From contig JAJAYZ010000059.1 of assembly GCA_027118455.1 (NCBI GenBank), forward strand, positions 1-56,163: 56,163 nucleotides of DNA, in the 5' to 3' direction. Position 1 is the stretch's first letter; every line of letters begins with the position of its first letter. Source of the DNA: Actinomycetes bacterium. GTDB lineage: Bacteria > Actinomycetota > Actinomycetes > JAHEKZ01. Below, piece after piece: positions 8,736 through 17,431 of the stretch. A program made the translations under genes and the position numbers. A model generated the notes under the pieces. The model did not search any database. It had not been told where the DNA came from and saw nothing but the letters and a program-made list of their open reading frames with translations.

Positions 8736-11312
8736 CACGCATGCGGTGTACACGCCGGCCGGGACACCCGGCCAGGTGATCTGCTCGTCTGCTGACCCCG
8801 TGGCAGATATCGCTACAAGCTCACCACCCTCAGCAACCGTGATCGGGTAAGCCTTCACCGCAGGGCCACCCGCCGGCGCAAGGTCGTTCAATGCCCTTGC
8901 GTCGATGGCCGCCGAGTCGTCGGTGGCGTCACCAGCGACGAGCCCGTAGACCTTGGTTCCCATCGTTTCGGTGTAGCCGGACGTGACGCTGACATCGACC
9001 GAACCGTCGGTTCCCGATCCGTTGACCTCACCAGGGGCGCTGACGCCGACCGGCTTGACGGCGACAGCGCTCTGCACGACCGAGGCACCCTTGGTCCACG
9101 TGATCGACCCGGTACTCCGCTCGCCCAACGACGCGTCAGCTGCTGACGTGAACGTCACGTCGAAGGAAGCCGATTCGCCGGGAGCCAAGGCGAGCGACGA
9201 CGGTGAAACGTTGACGTCGACGCCCGGCAACCCCTGGACGGTTGCCCGGTAGGTGCCGCCGGTTCCGACGTTGGTCACCGTCCTGGTCACCGTCTGTCGA
9301 CCGGCGAGCTGCCCGATGCCGATCGTTGCCTGGTTCAGATCAGAGGCGTCGATCGGGTCGACACCCTCGAGGTCGAGCCCCTGGCCATCAATGAACGCGA
9401 GCCAGTCGTTGCCCCCGGCGTTGTAGACCAATCCAGGATCACCGGCTGGGAGCGGCTGCACCTGGCCGGCGCCTTGCTCGAACGGGCTGGTCGTCGTGAC
9501 GGTGTCGGCTGCCGTTGTCTGCAGCGCAGACTTGATCATCGCTGGAGTCCACGACGGGTGTTCCTGCTGGATCAGCAGCGAGATTCCCGCAATGTGCGGT
9601 GCGGCCATCGACGTCCCGGAGAGCAGGCCCCACATCCGGCCGGCGTCACCCACCGGCGAGATGTCGGCCAGCACGTCGACGCCAGGCGCCGCGATGTCGG
9701 GCTTGACGATGTCGCCGCCCGTCGTGGTGGGCGGACCGCGTGAAAAGAACTCAGCGATATCGGGTACCTCGGTCGTTGACTCGCCTGGCTCGATCGGCAC
9801 GATCGCGATCGTCGGGTTGGACGCCGTCGCGACGTAGTCCTTGATGACTGCCCCATCGACGTCGTCGACGTGCACGCTCGGCACGAAGTGCAGATCGGCG
9901 TTGAGCGAGTTCGGTGACGTATTGACCAGGACCATCCCGGCTCCACCGGCTGCCTTGACTGCTTTGCTCTTGTCGACGCGGGCGATGACGCCGCGATCAC
10001 ACACGACGACCTTGCCGGCGGCAGCGGCTGGGTCGAGGGTGCCGGGGTAGCAGAGCGAGGCCTCAAGGGCATCGGCACCGGAGGCCGCGACGTCGGCAGA
10101 CAGGACAGCTGGGGTTGCCGGCAACGTCTTGGTGCTGGACGCCCCGACGTAGCGGTCACCGTTACCGAGCAGGGCGACCTGCTCGCTGATCTTGAAGGTG
10201 CTGGCAGCAACCGAGGTCAGCCATGGGCTGACGTGGTCAGTGGTGCTGGCACCTGGGCCTTCGTTTCCCACCGGAGCCGCAACGAACACGCCGGCGTCGG
10301 CTGCGAACAGGAACGCGATCTCGTCCGGGTCGAGCACCGAGCTCTCGCTGCCAGCCCCGATCGAGAAGTTGATGGCGTCCACGCCGTCGGCAACTGCTGC
10401 ATCGATGGCAGCCACGGTGTCGAGGGTGGCGCATCCGTTGTCGCCGCCGCGGTCGGTCCAGCACGCCTTGTAGGCGGCGACATAGGCTGCCGGCGCCATT
10501 CCGCCCACCGTTCCGTACGAGGTGCCATCAACGACGGCCTCGGCAGGGCTTCCGGCTGCTGTCGTCAGTGTGTGCGTTCCGTGGCCGTAGCAGTCACGGG
10601 CCGACTTGAACTCGGACGGGGCGATGTTCTTGCGGCCGATCCCAACGGTGAAGTAGCGGGCACCGATCAATTTGTCGGTGCAGTCCTGCTGTGGGAACTG
10701 CTCACCGGCCTGGCAGACCCCGGCCCAGCCAGGGACTCGCTTTTTCGGGGAGTCGGCGAATCGCACCTGGGGGTTCTCGAGCCAGACGCCCGTGTCGACC
10801 ACGCCAACGACGAGTCCAGCTCCGGCGCCTCCGAGTGCGGTGCCGCCCAGTTGGTCCCAGACGCCGCCGTCACCAGCGAGCCTGAGGAATCCTGGGGAGG
10901 TGTTTGTAGTCAACTCGCGCTTTTCGTTGGCGAAGATCCCCGTGACGGCGGGGCTCTTGGCGAGCGCCTCAGCCTGGTCGGCCATCAGCTTGGCACCGAC
11001 CCCGTTGAACGCAACGGTGTAGTCGTACAGGCGTGCATTGGAGCCGACGCCAACGCTGGCGAGCACGCGGTCGTGGCCGCGTTCGAGATAACTGCGGTAC
11101 TTCACGACCTCACTGCGGTTCGGACGCATGACGGTGTACTTTCCCGCCTTGTAAACCTGGCCGTTGGCCGTAGCGGTGCCGTGCGGGGTGTCTGAAGGCT
11201 TCGCGTCGGCAGCCGGCGCAGTGACTGTGAAGGAGGCCGCCGCGAGAGCAGCAGACGCTAGGGCAGCCAAGACCGCGGTTTGGCGTCGGGGGGATGGGGA
11301 TGACCAGGACAC
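8673..11312 (-). CDS. Secreted subtilisin-like serine protease (S8) with PA domain
   Basis: An exported peptidase of 879 residues as read. Signal peptide 1-37 (AALASAALAAASFTV, cleavage after ADA); I9 propeptide about 52-135; S8 catalytic domain with Asp173 (VVDTG), His244 (CYGHGTH), oxyanion Asn350 (VGNEG) and Ser568 (GTSMAAPH). A protease-associated domain is inserted at about 405-500. A fibronectin-type domain follows (VTRTVTNVGTGGTYRA). The order matches plant cucumisin-like and actinobacterial vacuolar-type subtilases. GTG start at 11312 with GGAAGG about 10 nt upstream. A likely frameshift near 8735 replaces the true C-terminus. Confidence 0.9.
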   Translation of the reverse strand: MSWSSPSPRRQTAVLAALASAALAAASFTVTAPAADAKPSDTPHGTATANGQVYKAGKYTVMRPNRSEVVKYRSYLERGHDRVLASVGVGSNARLYDYTVAFNGVGAKLMADQAEALAKSPAVTGIFANEKRELTTNTSPGFLRLAGDGGVWDQLGGTALGGAGAGLVVGVVDTGVWLENPQVRFADSPKKRVPGWAGVCQAGEQFPQQDCTDKLIGARYFTVGIGRKNIAPSEFKSARDCYGHGTHTLTTAAGSPAEAVVDGTSYGTVGGMAPAAYVAAYKACWTDRGGDNGCATLDTVAAIDAAVADGVDAINFSIGAGSESSVLDPDEIAFLFAADAGVFVAAPVGNEGPGASTTDHVSPWLTSVAASTFKISEQVALLGNGDRYVGASSTKTLPATPAVLSADVAASGADALEASLCYPGTLDPAAAAGKVVVCDRGVIARVDKSKAVKAAGGAGMVLVNTSPNSLNADLHFVPSVHVDDVDGAVIKDYVATASNPTIAIVPIEPGESTTEVPDIAEFFSRGPPTTTGGDIVKPDIAAPGVDVLADISPVGDAGRMWGLLSGTSMAAPHIAGISLLIQQEHPSWTPAMIKSALQTTAADTVTTTSPFEQGAGQVQPLPAGDPGLVYNAGGNDWLAFIDGQGLDLEGVDPIDASDLNQATIGIGQLAGRQTVTRTVTNVGTGGTYRATVQGLPGVDVNVSPSSLALAPGESASFDVTFTSAADASLGERSTGSITWTKGASVVQSAVAVKPVGVSAPGEVNGSGTDGSVDVSVTSGYTETMGTKVYGLVAGDATDDSAAIDARALNDLAPAGGPAVKAYPITVAEGGELVAISATGSADEQITWPGVPAGVYTACVHGYGGAVSGCHRGRGCLVRL

Positions 11313-11528
11313 GCGGCGGTGCCTTCCGGCGCTGGTAGCGCCTTGACTTCTCCACCAAACTGCGACTCGTTGGGCCGCGGCCAGCCGATCTCATGGGTTG
11401 AGCCAGCGGGGTGCGCTGGCCTGAGCGCCACCGTTGCCGTCGCCGATGGAAAGGTTGAGGTGATCTGGGATTTTGGTCGGGGGCGCCCCGCTGACCGGAG
11501 TAGTCAGTTACCCGCCGTGGTGATCTAA
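11313..11528. other. Intergenic region upstream of the subtilase
   Basis: About 216 bases between the subtilase start and the stop of the small membrane protein. I see no coding sequence with a start and no clear hairpin. It presumably holds the subtilase promoter on the minus strand, but I cannot pick one out. Confidence 0.4.
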
Positions 11529-11789
11529 CTACGGTTGGTCAGCTTCGCTTGCTGCTCGCAGGCGTGCCGAACGGGTTCTCGCGCGGCGCCAGAGGGCCAT
11601 CAAGATCACCGCGAGGCCGAGCGGCGCCAGGAAGCAGAGCAGGTAAACCCCCACCGGGAGCGCGTCGAGGCCCGAGAAGAGCGGCAGCAGCGTGGCGATT
11701 GTGGCCAGGACGCCGACGGCGACCAGTACCGTCCCGACCCGAACGGCGAAGTCCAGGGTGGAGCGGCTGCCGTCGCCGGATGTGGTCAT
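11529..11789 (-). CDS. Small two-helix membrane protein
   Basis: An 86-residue protein with two hydrophobic segments (about 15-37, VGTVLVAVGVLATIATLLPLF, and 46-66, VGVYLLCFLAPLGLAVILMAL) and a basic C-terminus (WRRARTRSARLR), giving both ends inside the cytoplasm. ATG at 11789 is 6 nt after a TACCCT hexamer. It is divergent from the cold-shock gene. I know no function; similar short membrane proteins sit here in other actinobacteria. Confidence 0.7.
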   Translation of the reverse strand: MTTSGDGSRSTLDFAVRVGTVLVAVGVLATIATLLPLFSGLDALPVGVYLLCFLAPLGLAVILMALWRRARTRSARLRAASEADQP

Positions 11790-11795
11790 GGATCC

Positions 11796-11801
11796 AGGGT
11801 A
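11796..11801 (-). promoter_or_regulatory. Leaderless-type -10 element of small membrane protein gene
   Basis: TACCCT on the minus strand, 6 nt upstream of the ATG at 11789. Confidence 0.45.
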
Positions 11802-11851
11802 AGGAGTGGCACAGCCGCAAACCGGTTGGGGGATCGACCGGTTCGGTCACT

Positions 11852-11857
11852 ACCCTG
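11852..11857 (+). promoter_or_regulatory. Possible cold-shock gene -10 with long leader
   Basis: TACCCT on the plus strand, about 75 nt before the GTG. It would give a GC-rich 5' leader of roughly 70 nt, as is common for cold-shock mRNAs that use leader structure for control. No good -35 is visible. Confidence 0.35.
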
Positions 11858-11933
11858 GGGGTTCCTCGCAACCGCGGGGTTTCGCTCCGCTCCTCCGGGC
11901 TGGGGCTTCTCAACGAGACGTGTGAGGTGTGCC

Positions 11934-12311
11934 GTGCCAACGGGCAAGGTCAAGTGGTTCGACACCGAAAAGGGATTCGGGTTCCTCAGCAGGGACGACG
12001 GCGGCGAGGTCTTCGTCCATCAGTCCGCGCTGCCGGATGGCCTCACCGCGCTCCAGCCGGGGTCGCGCGTGGAGTTCGGCGTCGCCGAGGGTCGTCGCGG
12101 CGAGCAGGCACTGTCGGTGCGTGTTCTCGACGTGCCGGTCGGCGTCATCACTGCGCGCAAACCCCCCGAGGACATGGCGATCATCGTCGAAGACCTCATC
12201 AAGATGCTCGACCAGTTCGGCAATGGGCTGCGTCGGGGAAAGGTCCCGGCGGCCCCGGAGGCGGAGAAGATCGCCAAGCTGCTGCGTGCGGTGGCCGACG
12301 ACCTCGACTAA
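11934..12311 (+). CDS. Long-form cold-shock protein
   Basis: A 125-residue protein. Residues 1-65 are a cold-shock (OB-fold, RNA/ssDNA-binding) domain with GKVKWFDTEKGFGFL (RNP1 KGFGFL) and RNP2 VFVHQSAL. Residues 75-125 are the helical C-terminal extension found in actinobacterial long cold-shock proteins such as mycobacterial CspB. It probably acts as an RNA chaperone. GTG start at 11934, about 6 nt after GTGAGG. It belongs to the conserved cold-shock, DUF2771, DUF3027, sacsin neighbourhood. Confidence 0.92.
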   Translation: MPTGKVKWFDTEKGFGFLSRDDGGEVFVHQSALPDGLTALQPGSRVEFGVAEGRRGEQALSVRVLDVPVGVITARKPPEDMAIIVEDLIKMLDQFGNGLRRGKVPAAPEAEKIAKLLRAVADDLD

Positions 12312-12409
12312 GAACGACGCATTCACCCGCATGGGTCGGACAGACTCCCGTGTCATCCCCAGGATGAATGAGCACCTTGTTCCGTGGGTGCGGGTGAACG
12401 CGTCGTTCT
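12311..12409. terminator. Long imperfect inverted repeat between convergent genes
   Basis: 20-nt arms (12311-12330 and 12390-12409) with one mismatch, enclosing a 59-nt loop that contains its own short hairpin around a CATCC/GGATG pair. The left arm starts at the last base of the cold-shock stop codon. The gene on the other strand ends at 12428. Terminator-like, without a T-run. Confidence 0.7.
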
Positions 12410-12427
12410 GCAACCCAGGGTGGTGGG

Positions 12428-12928
12428 CTAGTTGCCGCCGTCAATGGTGGCGGAGAGGCCGAAGAGCCAGGTGCCTCGCACCTGTGAACCATCTTCGGTC
12501 AAAGCCGAGATGACCAGCTGCGCGTCGCCGCGCCGCAGTACCGTCGGCGGCACGGTGAAGCGGAAGTACTTCTCGGTCAGCGGATTGCGGTTGAGCGACC
12601 TGCCGTTGATCGAGACCAGCCAACCGTTCTCGGCCACAGATGCGTCGACACTGATTCCGACGTTCTCGCCGCCGGTGGTGGGGATGACCGCTATCTCATC
12701 GAGCAACGTCTGAGCCACGTCTCCGGCCGGCTGCGACTCAAGGTCGAGGGAGCAGTCGCCCTTCTCGACCGGCTGGGTTGCATCGAATGACCAGCAGATG
12801 GCCTTGCGGTGGGCCGAGGTGGAGCCCGAGAACACCGTGGCACCGGGGGCCGGCTTCTCGCAGGCAGTGAGTGCGAGCAGCCCCAGACCGGTGACAAGGG
12901 CGGTCAGAAGGGGACGGCGGGACGGCAT
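12428..12928 (-). CDS. DUF2771-like lipoprotein
   Basis: A 166-residue lipoprotein. The signal peptide ends in lipobox LTAC (lipidated Cys23, in LLALTACEKPAPG). The mature part is beta-rich with GENVGISVDASVAENGWLVSING, resembling the actinobacterial DUF2771 family that shares this locus. It acts outside the membrane; function is unknown. I used the ATG at 12928: an upstream frame adds 20 residues that would spoil the signal peptide. It is divergent from DUF3027 and convergent with the cold-shock gene. Confidence 0.82.
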   Translation of the reverse strand: MPSRRPLLTALVTGLGLLALTACEKPAPGATVFSGSTSAHRKAICWSFDATQPVEKGDCSLDLESQPAGDVAQTLLDEIAVIPTTGGENVGISVDASVAENGWLVSINGRSLNRNPLTEKYFRFTVPPTVLRRGDAQLVISALTEDGSQVRGTWLFGLSATIDGGN

Positions 12929-13001
12929 TGCAGGCACGGCTCCGATTCGTTCTGATGCGTCGTGGTGGAGGGCGCAGCGATCTGGCACTGGTGCACGAGG
13001 C

Positions 13002-13007
13002 TACCCT
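13002..13007 (+). promoter_or_regulatory. Leaderless-type -10 element of DUF3027 gene
   Basis: TACCCT followed by 8 nt and the GTG at 13016; no ribosome binding site. Confidence 0.4.
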
Positions 13008-13015
13008 TGCCAACT

Positions 13016-14002
13016 GTGACTCTCCTGTCGGGCAAGCGCCCCGTGCTCGATCCCGTCTGTGTTGAGGCTGTCGAGGTGGCCCGCGAGGCAGTGGCCCAGG
13101 TCGCTCCAGTAGGCAGCATCGGCGACCATCTCGGCGTTCAGCCAGAGGAAGACCGGATGGTGCTGCACTCCTTCGAGGCGAACTTGCCCGGGTATCGCGG
13201 CTGGCGGTGGGCCGTCACGGTCATGCGCGCGTCTCGCAGCAAGAGCGTCAGCGTTGGCGAGGTCGTCCTCCTTCCTGGGCCTGGCTCATTGCTTCCGCCT
13301 GCCTGGGTGCCCTGGACCGAGCGGCTTCGCCCCGGTGACCTCGGGGTCGGAGATATTCTGCCGACCGACGAGGACGACCCCAGGCTCGAGCCGGGGTGGA
13401 ACGCCATCGAGGACATCGAGGCCGAGGTATCGGAGATCGACGGCGAAGCAGGCGAAGAGGGAGAGGGCCTCGGTGACGTCTCCGGCGATGGTTGGGTCGA
13501 CGCCGATGCGATCCTTGCCATCTCTGTCGAGCTCGACCTCATGCGCCCGCGTGTCCTCAGCCCGATCGGTCTCGACGACGCCATCGACCGCTGGGAGACA
13601 GGTGAGCACGGCCCGGACGCGCCCATTGCGCAGACCGCCCCGGCCTGTTGCGTTACCTGCGGTTTTCGGGTGCAGCTACGGGGCACGTTGGGTCAGGCTT
13701 TCGGCATCTGTGCCAACGAAATCTCGCCGAGCGATGGCCATGTCGTGAGCCTCGCCCACGGTTGTGGAGCGCACTCGGAGGCTGTGGTCGTCCCAGCCAT
13801 GGCCGAGCGGCCAGAGCCGGCGATCGACGAGGTTGGCTTCGAGAGGGTCGAGCGTGTCGTGCTGGGCGCCGAAGCTGACGACGCCGAACCGACTAGCGTC
13901 GTGGCAACCGAAGCTGAGCCCGCCGACGGTGAAGCGGGCAACGATGAAGCCCCCGACACTGATGTGACTCTCGAGCTGGCCGTTGAGCTCGGCCACGGCT
14001 GA
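13016..14002 (+). CDS. DUF3027 protein
   Basis: A 328-residue cytoplasmic protein. The conserved N-terminal 130 residues (VEAVEVAREAVAQVAPVGSIG to LLPPAWVPWTERLRPGDLG) match DUF3027 of actinobacteria. Next is a strongly acidic stretch. Residues 205-230 contain CCVTCGF, a possible metal-binding knuckle. The C-terminal 60 residues are Glu/Asp/Ala-rich and likely disordered. GTG start at 13016. The 3' end overlaps the ATPase gene by 20 bp, so the two are coupled. Function unknown. Confidence 0.85.
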   Translation: MTLLSGKRPVLDPVCVEAVEVAREAVAQVAPVGSIGDHLGVQPEEDRMVLHSFEANLPGYRGWRWAVTVMRASRSKSVSVGEVVLLPGPGSLLPPAWVPWTERLRPGDLGVGDILPTDEDDPRLEPGWNAIEDIEAEVSEIDGEAGEEGEGLGDVSGDGWVDADAILAISVELDLMRPRVLSPIGLDDAIDRWETGEHGPDAPIAQTAPACCVTCGFRVQLRGTLGQAFGICANEISPSDGHVVSLAHGCGAHSEAVVVPAMAERPEPAIDEVGFERVERVVLGAEADDAEPTSVVATEAEPADGEAGNDEAPDTDVTLELAVELGHG

Positions 14003-16958
14003 CCCGTTTGGCACTGAGCGCCTGCGTGCCGCGGTACTCGACGCGTGGCGGGCATCGCCTACGCGGTTTCGCGAGGATGCCAATGTTGAAGATGACTACG
14101 CCCTCGGTGCCTACCGCGACCGTCTGGTCGTCGAGCTCGCTCAGAACGCATCGGACGCAGCGCTCGTCGGCGATGTCGGGGGACGACTGCTACTTCGCCT
14201 GGATGACGAAGGCTTGACTGCTGCGAACATTGGCGCGCCACTTGACCGCGCTGGTGTCGAGTCGCTCGCGGCGATGCGGGCCTCCAGCAAGTCCGTCGAA
14301 GCTGTCGGTCGGTTCGGCGTTGGCTTTGCTGCTGTCCTGGCGGTGTCGGACGCGCCTGAGGTTCGCTCGCGCAATGGGGGCGTTCGCTTTGATCGGTTGG
14401 CCACCGCAGACCTAATGCGTGAAGACACCACGCTCTCGTCTCTGGTCGATCAGCGCGTGCCACCTGTGCTGAGGATTCCGTTTGCCACCGACGCTGCGCC
14501 GCCGGATGGATATGACACCGCCGTGGTGCTGCCGTGGCGCGATGATGCGGCACGCGTCCTGGCGGTCGAAGCGATTTCTGCGATCGACGAGGTGTTGCTT
14601 CTCTCGCTGCGCACCCTCAACGAGGTGATCGTCGAGATCGTGGGTCACGGCACTACTGAACGGCATACCTGGGCGGCCGAGCGCGGCACAGTTCCGTGGG
14701 TGATACGCCATGACGAAGAGACTTCGTGGTGGCGAGTGGAATCGATCGAAGGTGGTCTCAACGAGGCTGAGGAAGAGTCACTCCCGCACGAGGAAGCCTT
14801 GCGGCGGCGGTGGCGCGCGTCGGTGGCGTTGCCGGTCACCGAGGGTGGCCTCCCGCTTCCCTTGCCGGGTTCGTTAGCCCGTGTTGTGCATGCCCCGACA
14901 CCGACCGATGAGCCTTGTGGGCTACCGGCGGTAGCGATCGGAGACTTCGGTCTTGATGCGTCGCGTCGTCACATCGCCGAAGGCGCTCGCACCGATGCTG
15001 TTGTTGACGCGATAGCCAGCGCCTATGTCTCGCTGGTACTCAAGGTCGCGCGGGACCACGGCAGTGTGGCTCTCACGCTTGTTCCGCAACCGGCCCTATT
15101 GGGCCCGATTGACCATCTGCTTCGCGAGCAGGTGCGCGAACGGCTCGCTCGGTCTCACTGGGTGCCGCGCGCCTGCGACGGTCGGCCGGAGCGCCCGTCA
15201 GAGCTGGTCGCCCTCGAACCGTCTGATCCAGGTGTCGTGCGCGTCCTCGCCGAGCATCTGGTCGACCTCGCTGACCCCGATTGGGTTGGTGACGAGCTGC
15301 GCGGCCTCGGGCTCGTGACGCGGCCGGTGGCCGAGGTGTGGGACTCACTGGCATCGCTTGGCCTTTCACCGATGCAGTGGCACGTCATCTACGACGAGGT
15401 GCAACGCCTTGACCCTCGGGTCTGGGAAGGCCTTCCGGTGCCGCTCACCGATGGCCGCGTCGTGCGCGGTGCTCGAACCACGATGCTGGCCGGAGTACAC
15501 GGTGACGAGCTCGCATTACTGGGCGTTGATGTGGTGCACGACGATGCCGAGCATCAACTGTTGGAGCGGCTGGGTGCTCGTTCGTTCGATGTGAAAACGG
15601 TTCTCGACGACGCATTCGTGCGCCGGGTCCGGGATGCCGTCGAGTTCGATCCGGTCGATGCTCGCGAGATGATCTCTGCCGCTGCCCAGCTTCTGGTGGA
15701 CGCCGACGTCACGGCCGGCGAGCTGGTGGCCCTAGCTAATCTCCCGGTGCCAACGAGCGATGGCGGCTGGGCGCCGGCAGCGTCGGTCGTGGTGCCGGGG
15801 TCGGCCATCGATGGAGTCGCTGGAGCTGAGGTACCACGCCTGGCCGATGCCGTTGCCGAAACTGCAACTGCTTCCGCCTGGGCCGCGCTCGGCGTCCTGG
15901 CGGATTTGACGCCAGTCACCTTGCACGAGCTGCCGCTCGATCCTGACTCGTGGGACGACCTGATGGTCGACGGAGCTGATTGGTGCGCGTCGGTGGCCGA
16001 ACGCGCAGGCACCAACGACCCAGGTGAGCTGCTCGCGCCGGACGTGACGATCGTGCGTGGCATCGAGCTGGTCGAGGGTTTGTCACTCACCGACCTCGTC
16101 GGGCTCCTTGCGGCGCCTGGGGTGATGCGCGCATTGGTGGCTCCGACCGTCGTGCTGACCGGCGACGGGCGCCGGGTGGCGGTGGCGTCGCCAGGAGCCT
16201 GGTGGCTCAGCGAGGCTCCGCTTCTGGATGGTCGCAGCCCGATTGAGGTGCGCGTCCCTGGCGATGACCGCCTGGCACAGTTCTTCCCGGTCGTCGAGCC
16301 ACCGTCGGGCGTCAGCCAGGAGCTGCTCGACGCGATCGGTGTGCACAGCACGCTTGAGCGGTGGCTCCAGGCACCTGATGGCGTCAATGAGCTGCTCGAT
16401 GCGATGGCTGACGACGAAAGAGTCATCAGCACGGACTTGTTGGCGCAGCTCTATACGCAAATCACGGCCACCGAGCACCCCGAGCTCGTCGACCCCCCCA
16501 GCCACCTGCGCGCGATTGTCGATGGAGCGATCGCGGTCACCGATGCTGACGAGGTGATCGTGGCCATCGCCCCGCATCACGCACTGGTGCTCCAGACGCC
16601 CCACATCCCGGGGACCCACGCTCTTGCCGACCTGTTGGACGTCGACGTCAGCGACGATGCGTCATGTGCTGCCTCGGGTATCGCAGGGTCAGGCTTCGAA
16701 CGACCAGTGCCGCAGCTCCCCATCCTTGACGCTTCGCTGACGACGTACCGCGAGCACGACGAACTCCACATCGGTGACGTCGTTGTCGACTGGTGGGTCA
16801 CCGACCAGGGCGAAGTCCACGCAGCCACTCTGGAGGGCCTGGCGCGCGCACTGGCCTGGGCCAGTGGTCATTGGTCTCGCCGGTTTGAGCTCGCAGCGTC
16901 TCTTGAGCGACCCGAGTCGGCCGAAGGCTTCGGAGTCGAGCGCTTCTACGACCGTTGA
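13983..16958 (+). CDS. Sacsin-type GHKL ATPase domain protein
   Basis: A 991-residue protein with an N-terminal Bergerat ATP-binding fold as in sacsin and Hsp90: N-box ELAQNASDAA (E51, N55, D58), G1-like ANIGAPLD (81-88) and G2 GRFGVGFAAV (109-118). The remaining 700 residues are of unknown fold. Sacsin-like proteins are thought to be chaperone-like, and the bacterial ones are uncharacterised. TTG start at 13983 within the end of the DUF3027 gene; the next conserved residues (DPFGTERLRAAVLDAW) leave no later start. Its 3' end overlaps the convergent DUF2530 gene by 13 bp. Confidence 0.88.
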   Translation: MSSATADPFGTERLRAAVLDAWRASPTRFREDANVEDDYALGAYRDRLVVELAQNASDAALVGDVGGRLLLRLDDEGLTAANIGAPLDRAGVESLAAMRASSKSVEAVGRFGVGFAAVLAVSDAPEVRSRNGGVRFDRLATADLMREDTTLSSLVDQRVPPVLRIPFATDAAPPDGYDTAVVLPWRDDAARVLAVEAISAIDEVLLLSLRTLNEVIVEIVGHGTTERHTWAAERGTVPWVIRHDEETSWWRVESIEGGLNEAEEESLPHEEALRRRWRASVALPVTEGGLPLPLPGSLARVVHAPTPTDEPCGLPAVAIGDFGLDASRRHIAEGARTDAVVDAIASAYVSLVLKVARDHGSVALTLVPQPALLGPIDHLLREQVRERLARSHWVPRACDGRPERPSELVALEPSDPGVVRVLAEHLVDLADPDWVGDELRGLGLVTRPVAEVWDSLASLGLSPMQWHVIYDEVQRLDPRVWEGLPVPLTDGRVVRGARTTMLAGVHGDELALLGVDVVHDDAEHQLLERLGARSFDVKTVLDDAFVRRVRDAVEFDPVDAREMISAAAQLLVDADVTAGELVALANLPVPTSDGGWAPAASVVVPGSAIDGVAGAEVPRLADAVAETATASAWAALGVLADLTPVTLHELPLDPDSWDDLMVDGADWCASVAERAGTNDPGELLAPDVTIVRGIELVEGLSLTDLVGLLAAPGVMRALVAPTVVLTGDGRRVAVASPGAWWLSEAPLLDGRSPIEVRVPGDDRLAQFFPVVEPPSGVSQELLDAIGVHSTLERWLQAPDGVNELLDAMADDERVISTDLLAQLYTQITATEHPELVDPPSHLRAIVDGAIAVTDADEVIVAIAPHHALVLQTPHIPGTHALADLLDVDVSDDASCAASGIAGSGFERPVPQLPILDASLTTYREHDELHIGDVVVDWWVTDQGEVHAATLEGLARALAWASGHWSRRFELAASLERPESAEGFGVERFYDR

Positions 16959-17209
16959 GCTGATGACCGGGATGTGGCAATCCGGCGTCGGCGTCTGGTC
17001 GTCACGAGCAGGCCGACGACTCCGAGGACCAGACCGGCGACACAGGTCCAGATCCACCAGGTTCGGCCTTCGTCGGCCAAGGTGTTCCGAGCCATCAGCG
17101 TCGCCACCAGTGCCACGGCCCAGAGTGCGGTACCGACCTGGGCTGTCCGCACGGCATCGACGTCGAGTGGCTCGACCTGACGGTCCGGTGGTGACTTATC
17201 GGCTGACAC
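16946..17209 (-). CDS. DUF2530 small membrane protein
   Basis: An 87-residue protein with the DUF2530 pattern: LDVDAVRTAQVGTALWAVAL, then RTWWIWTCVAGLVLGVVGLL and a basic tail (TTRRRRRIA). Two transmembrane segments. GTG start at 17209. It is convergent with the sacsin-type gene and divergent from the 27-codon gene. Function unknown. Confidence 0.85.
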   Translation of the reverse strand: MSADKSPPDRQVEPLDVDAVRTAQVGTALWAVALVATLMARNTLADEGRTWWIWTCVAGLVLGVVGLLVTTRRRRRIATSRSSAQRS

Positions 17210-17238
17210 GTCGGCGACGATAGACCACCGGCGTCGCC

Positions 17239-17244
17239 TAGGCT
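17239..17244 (+). promoter_or_regulatory. Leaderless-type -10 element of the 27-residue membrane peptide
   Basis: TAGGCT, 7 nt before the GTG at 17252. It is the same hexamer and spacing used by annotated genes in this window. Confidence 0.45.
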
Positions 17245-17251
17245 CGGCTCC

Positions 17252-17335
17252 GTGAATCCCCGGACGCGTCGCTGGCTGGTGCCGCTGGCCCTGCTGGTGT
17301 TCGTCGTCGTCGTTGTGGTTGCTTCGTTGCGTTAG
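17252..17335 (+). CDS. Single-span membrane microprotein (27 residues)
   Basis: A small gene: GTG start, basic N-terminus (NPRTRRW), one hydrophobic helix (LVPLALLVFVVVVVVASL) and a final Arg before TAG. It looks like a type II single-span membrane peptide. Support comes from the TAGGCT hexamer 7 nt upstream and from its place between DUF2530 and the island. It is too short for statistical gene calling, so I am only moderately sure. Confidence 0.5.
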   Translation: MNPRTRRWLVPLALLVFVVVVVVASLR

Positions 17336-17358
17336 CGCTAGCGATTCCCTCGATTGCC

Positions 17359-17387
17359 TTGACGGAACGATTGGCGAGTGACAGATT
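17359..17387 (+). promoter_or_regulatory. Sigma-70-like promoter of the exported-protein island
   Basis: TTGACG (17359-17364), a 17-nt spacer, then CAGATT (17382-17387). It is the best-spaced -35/-10 pair I noticed in the window, about 45 nt upstream of the first island gene. Confidence 0.45.
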
Positions 17388-17431
17388 GCGGACCGTCATT
17401 GTCCCGAGTTGTGAATCAGCGAGGTGGTCAC

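Noticed and set aside
11535..11933. Upstream extension of the cold-shock gene frame
   Set aside because: The added residues are Arg/Gly-rich and overlap the small membrane protein on the other strand; the conserved domain begins at GTG 11934.
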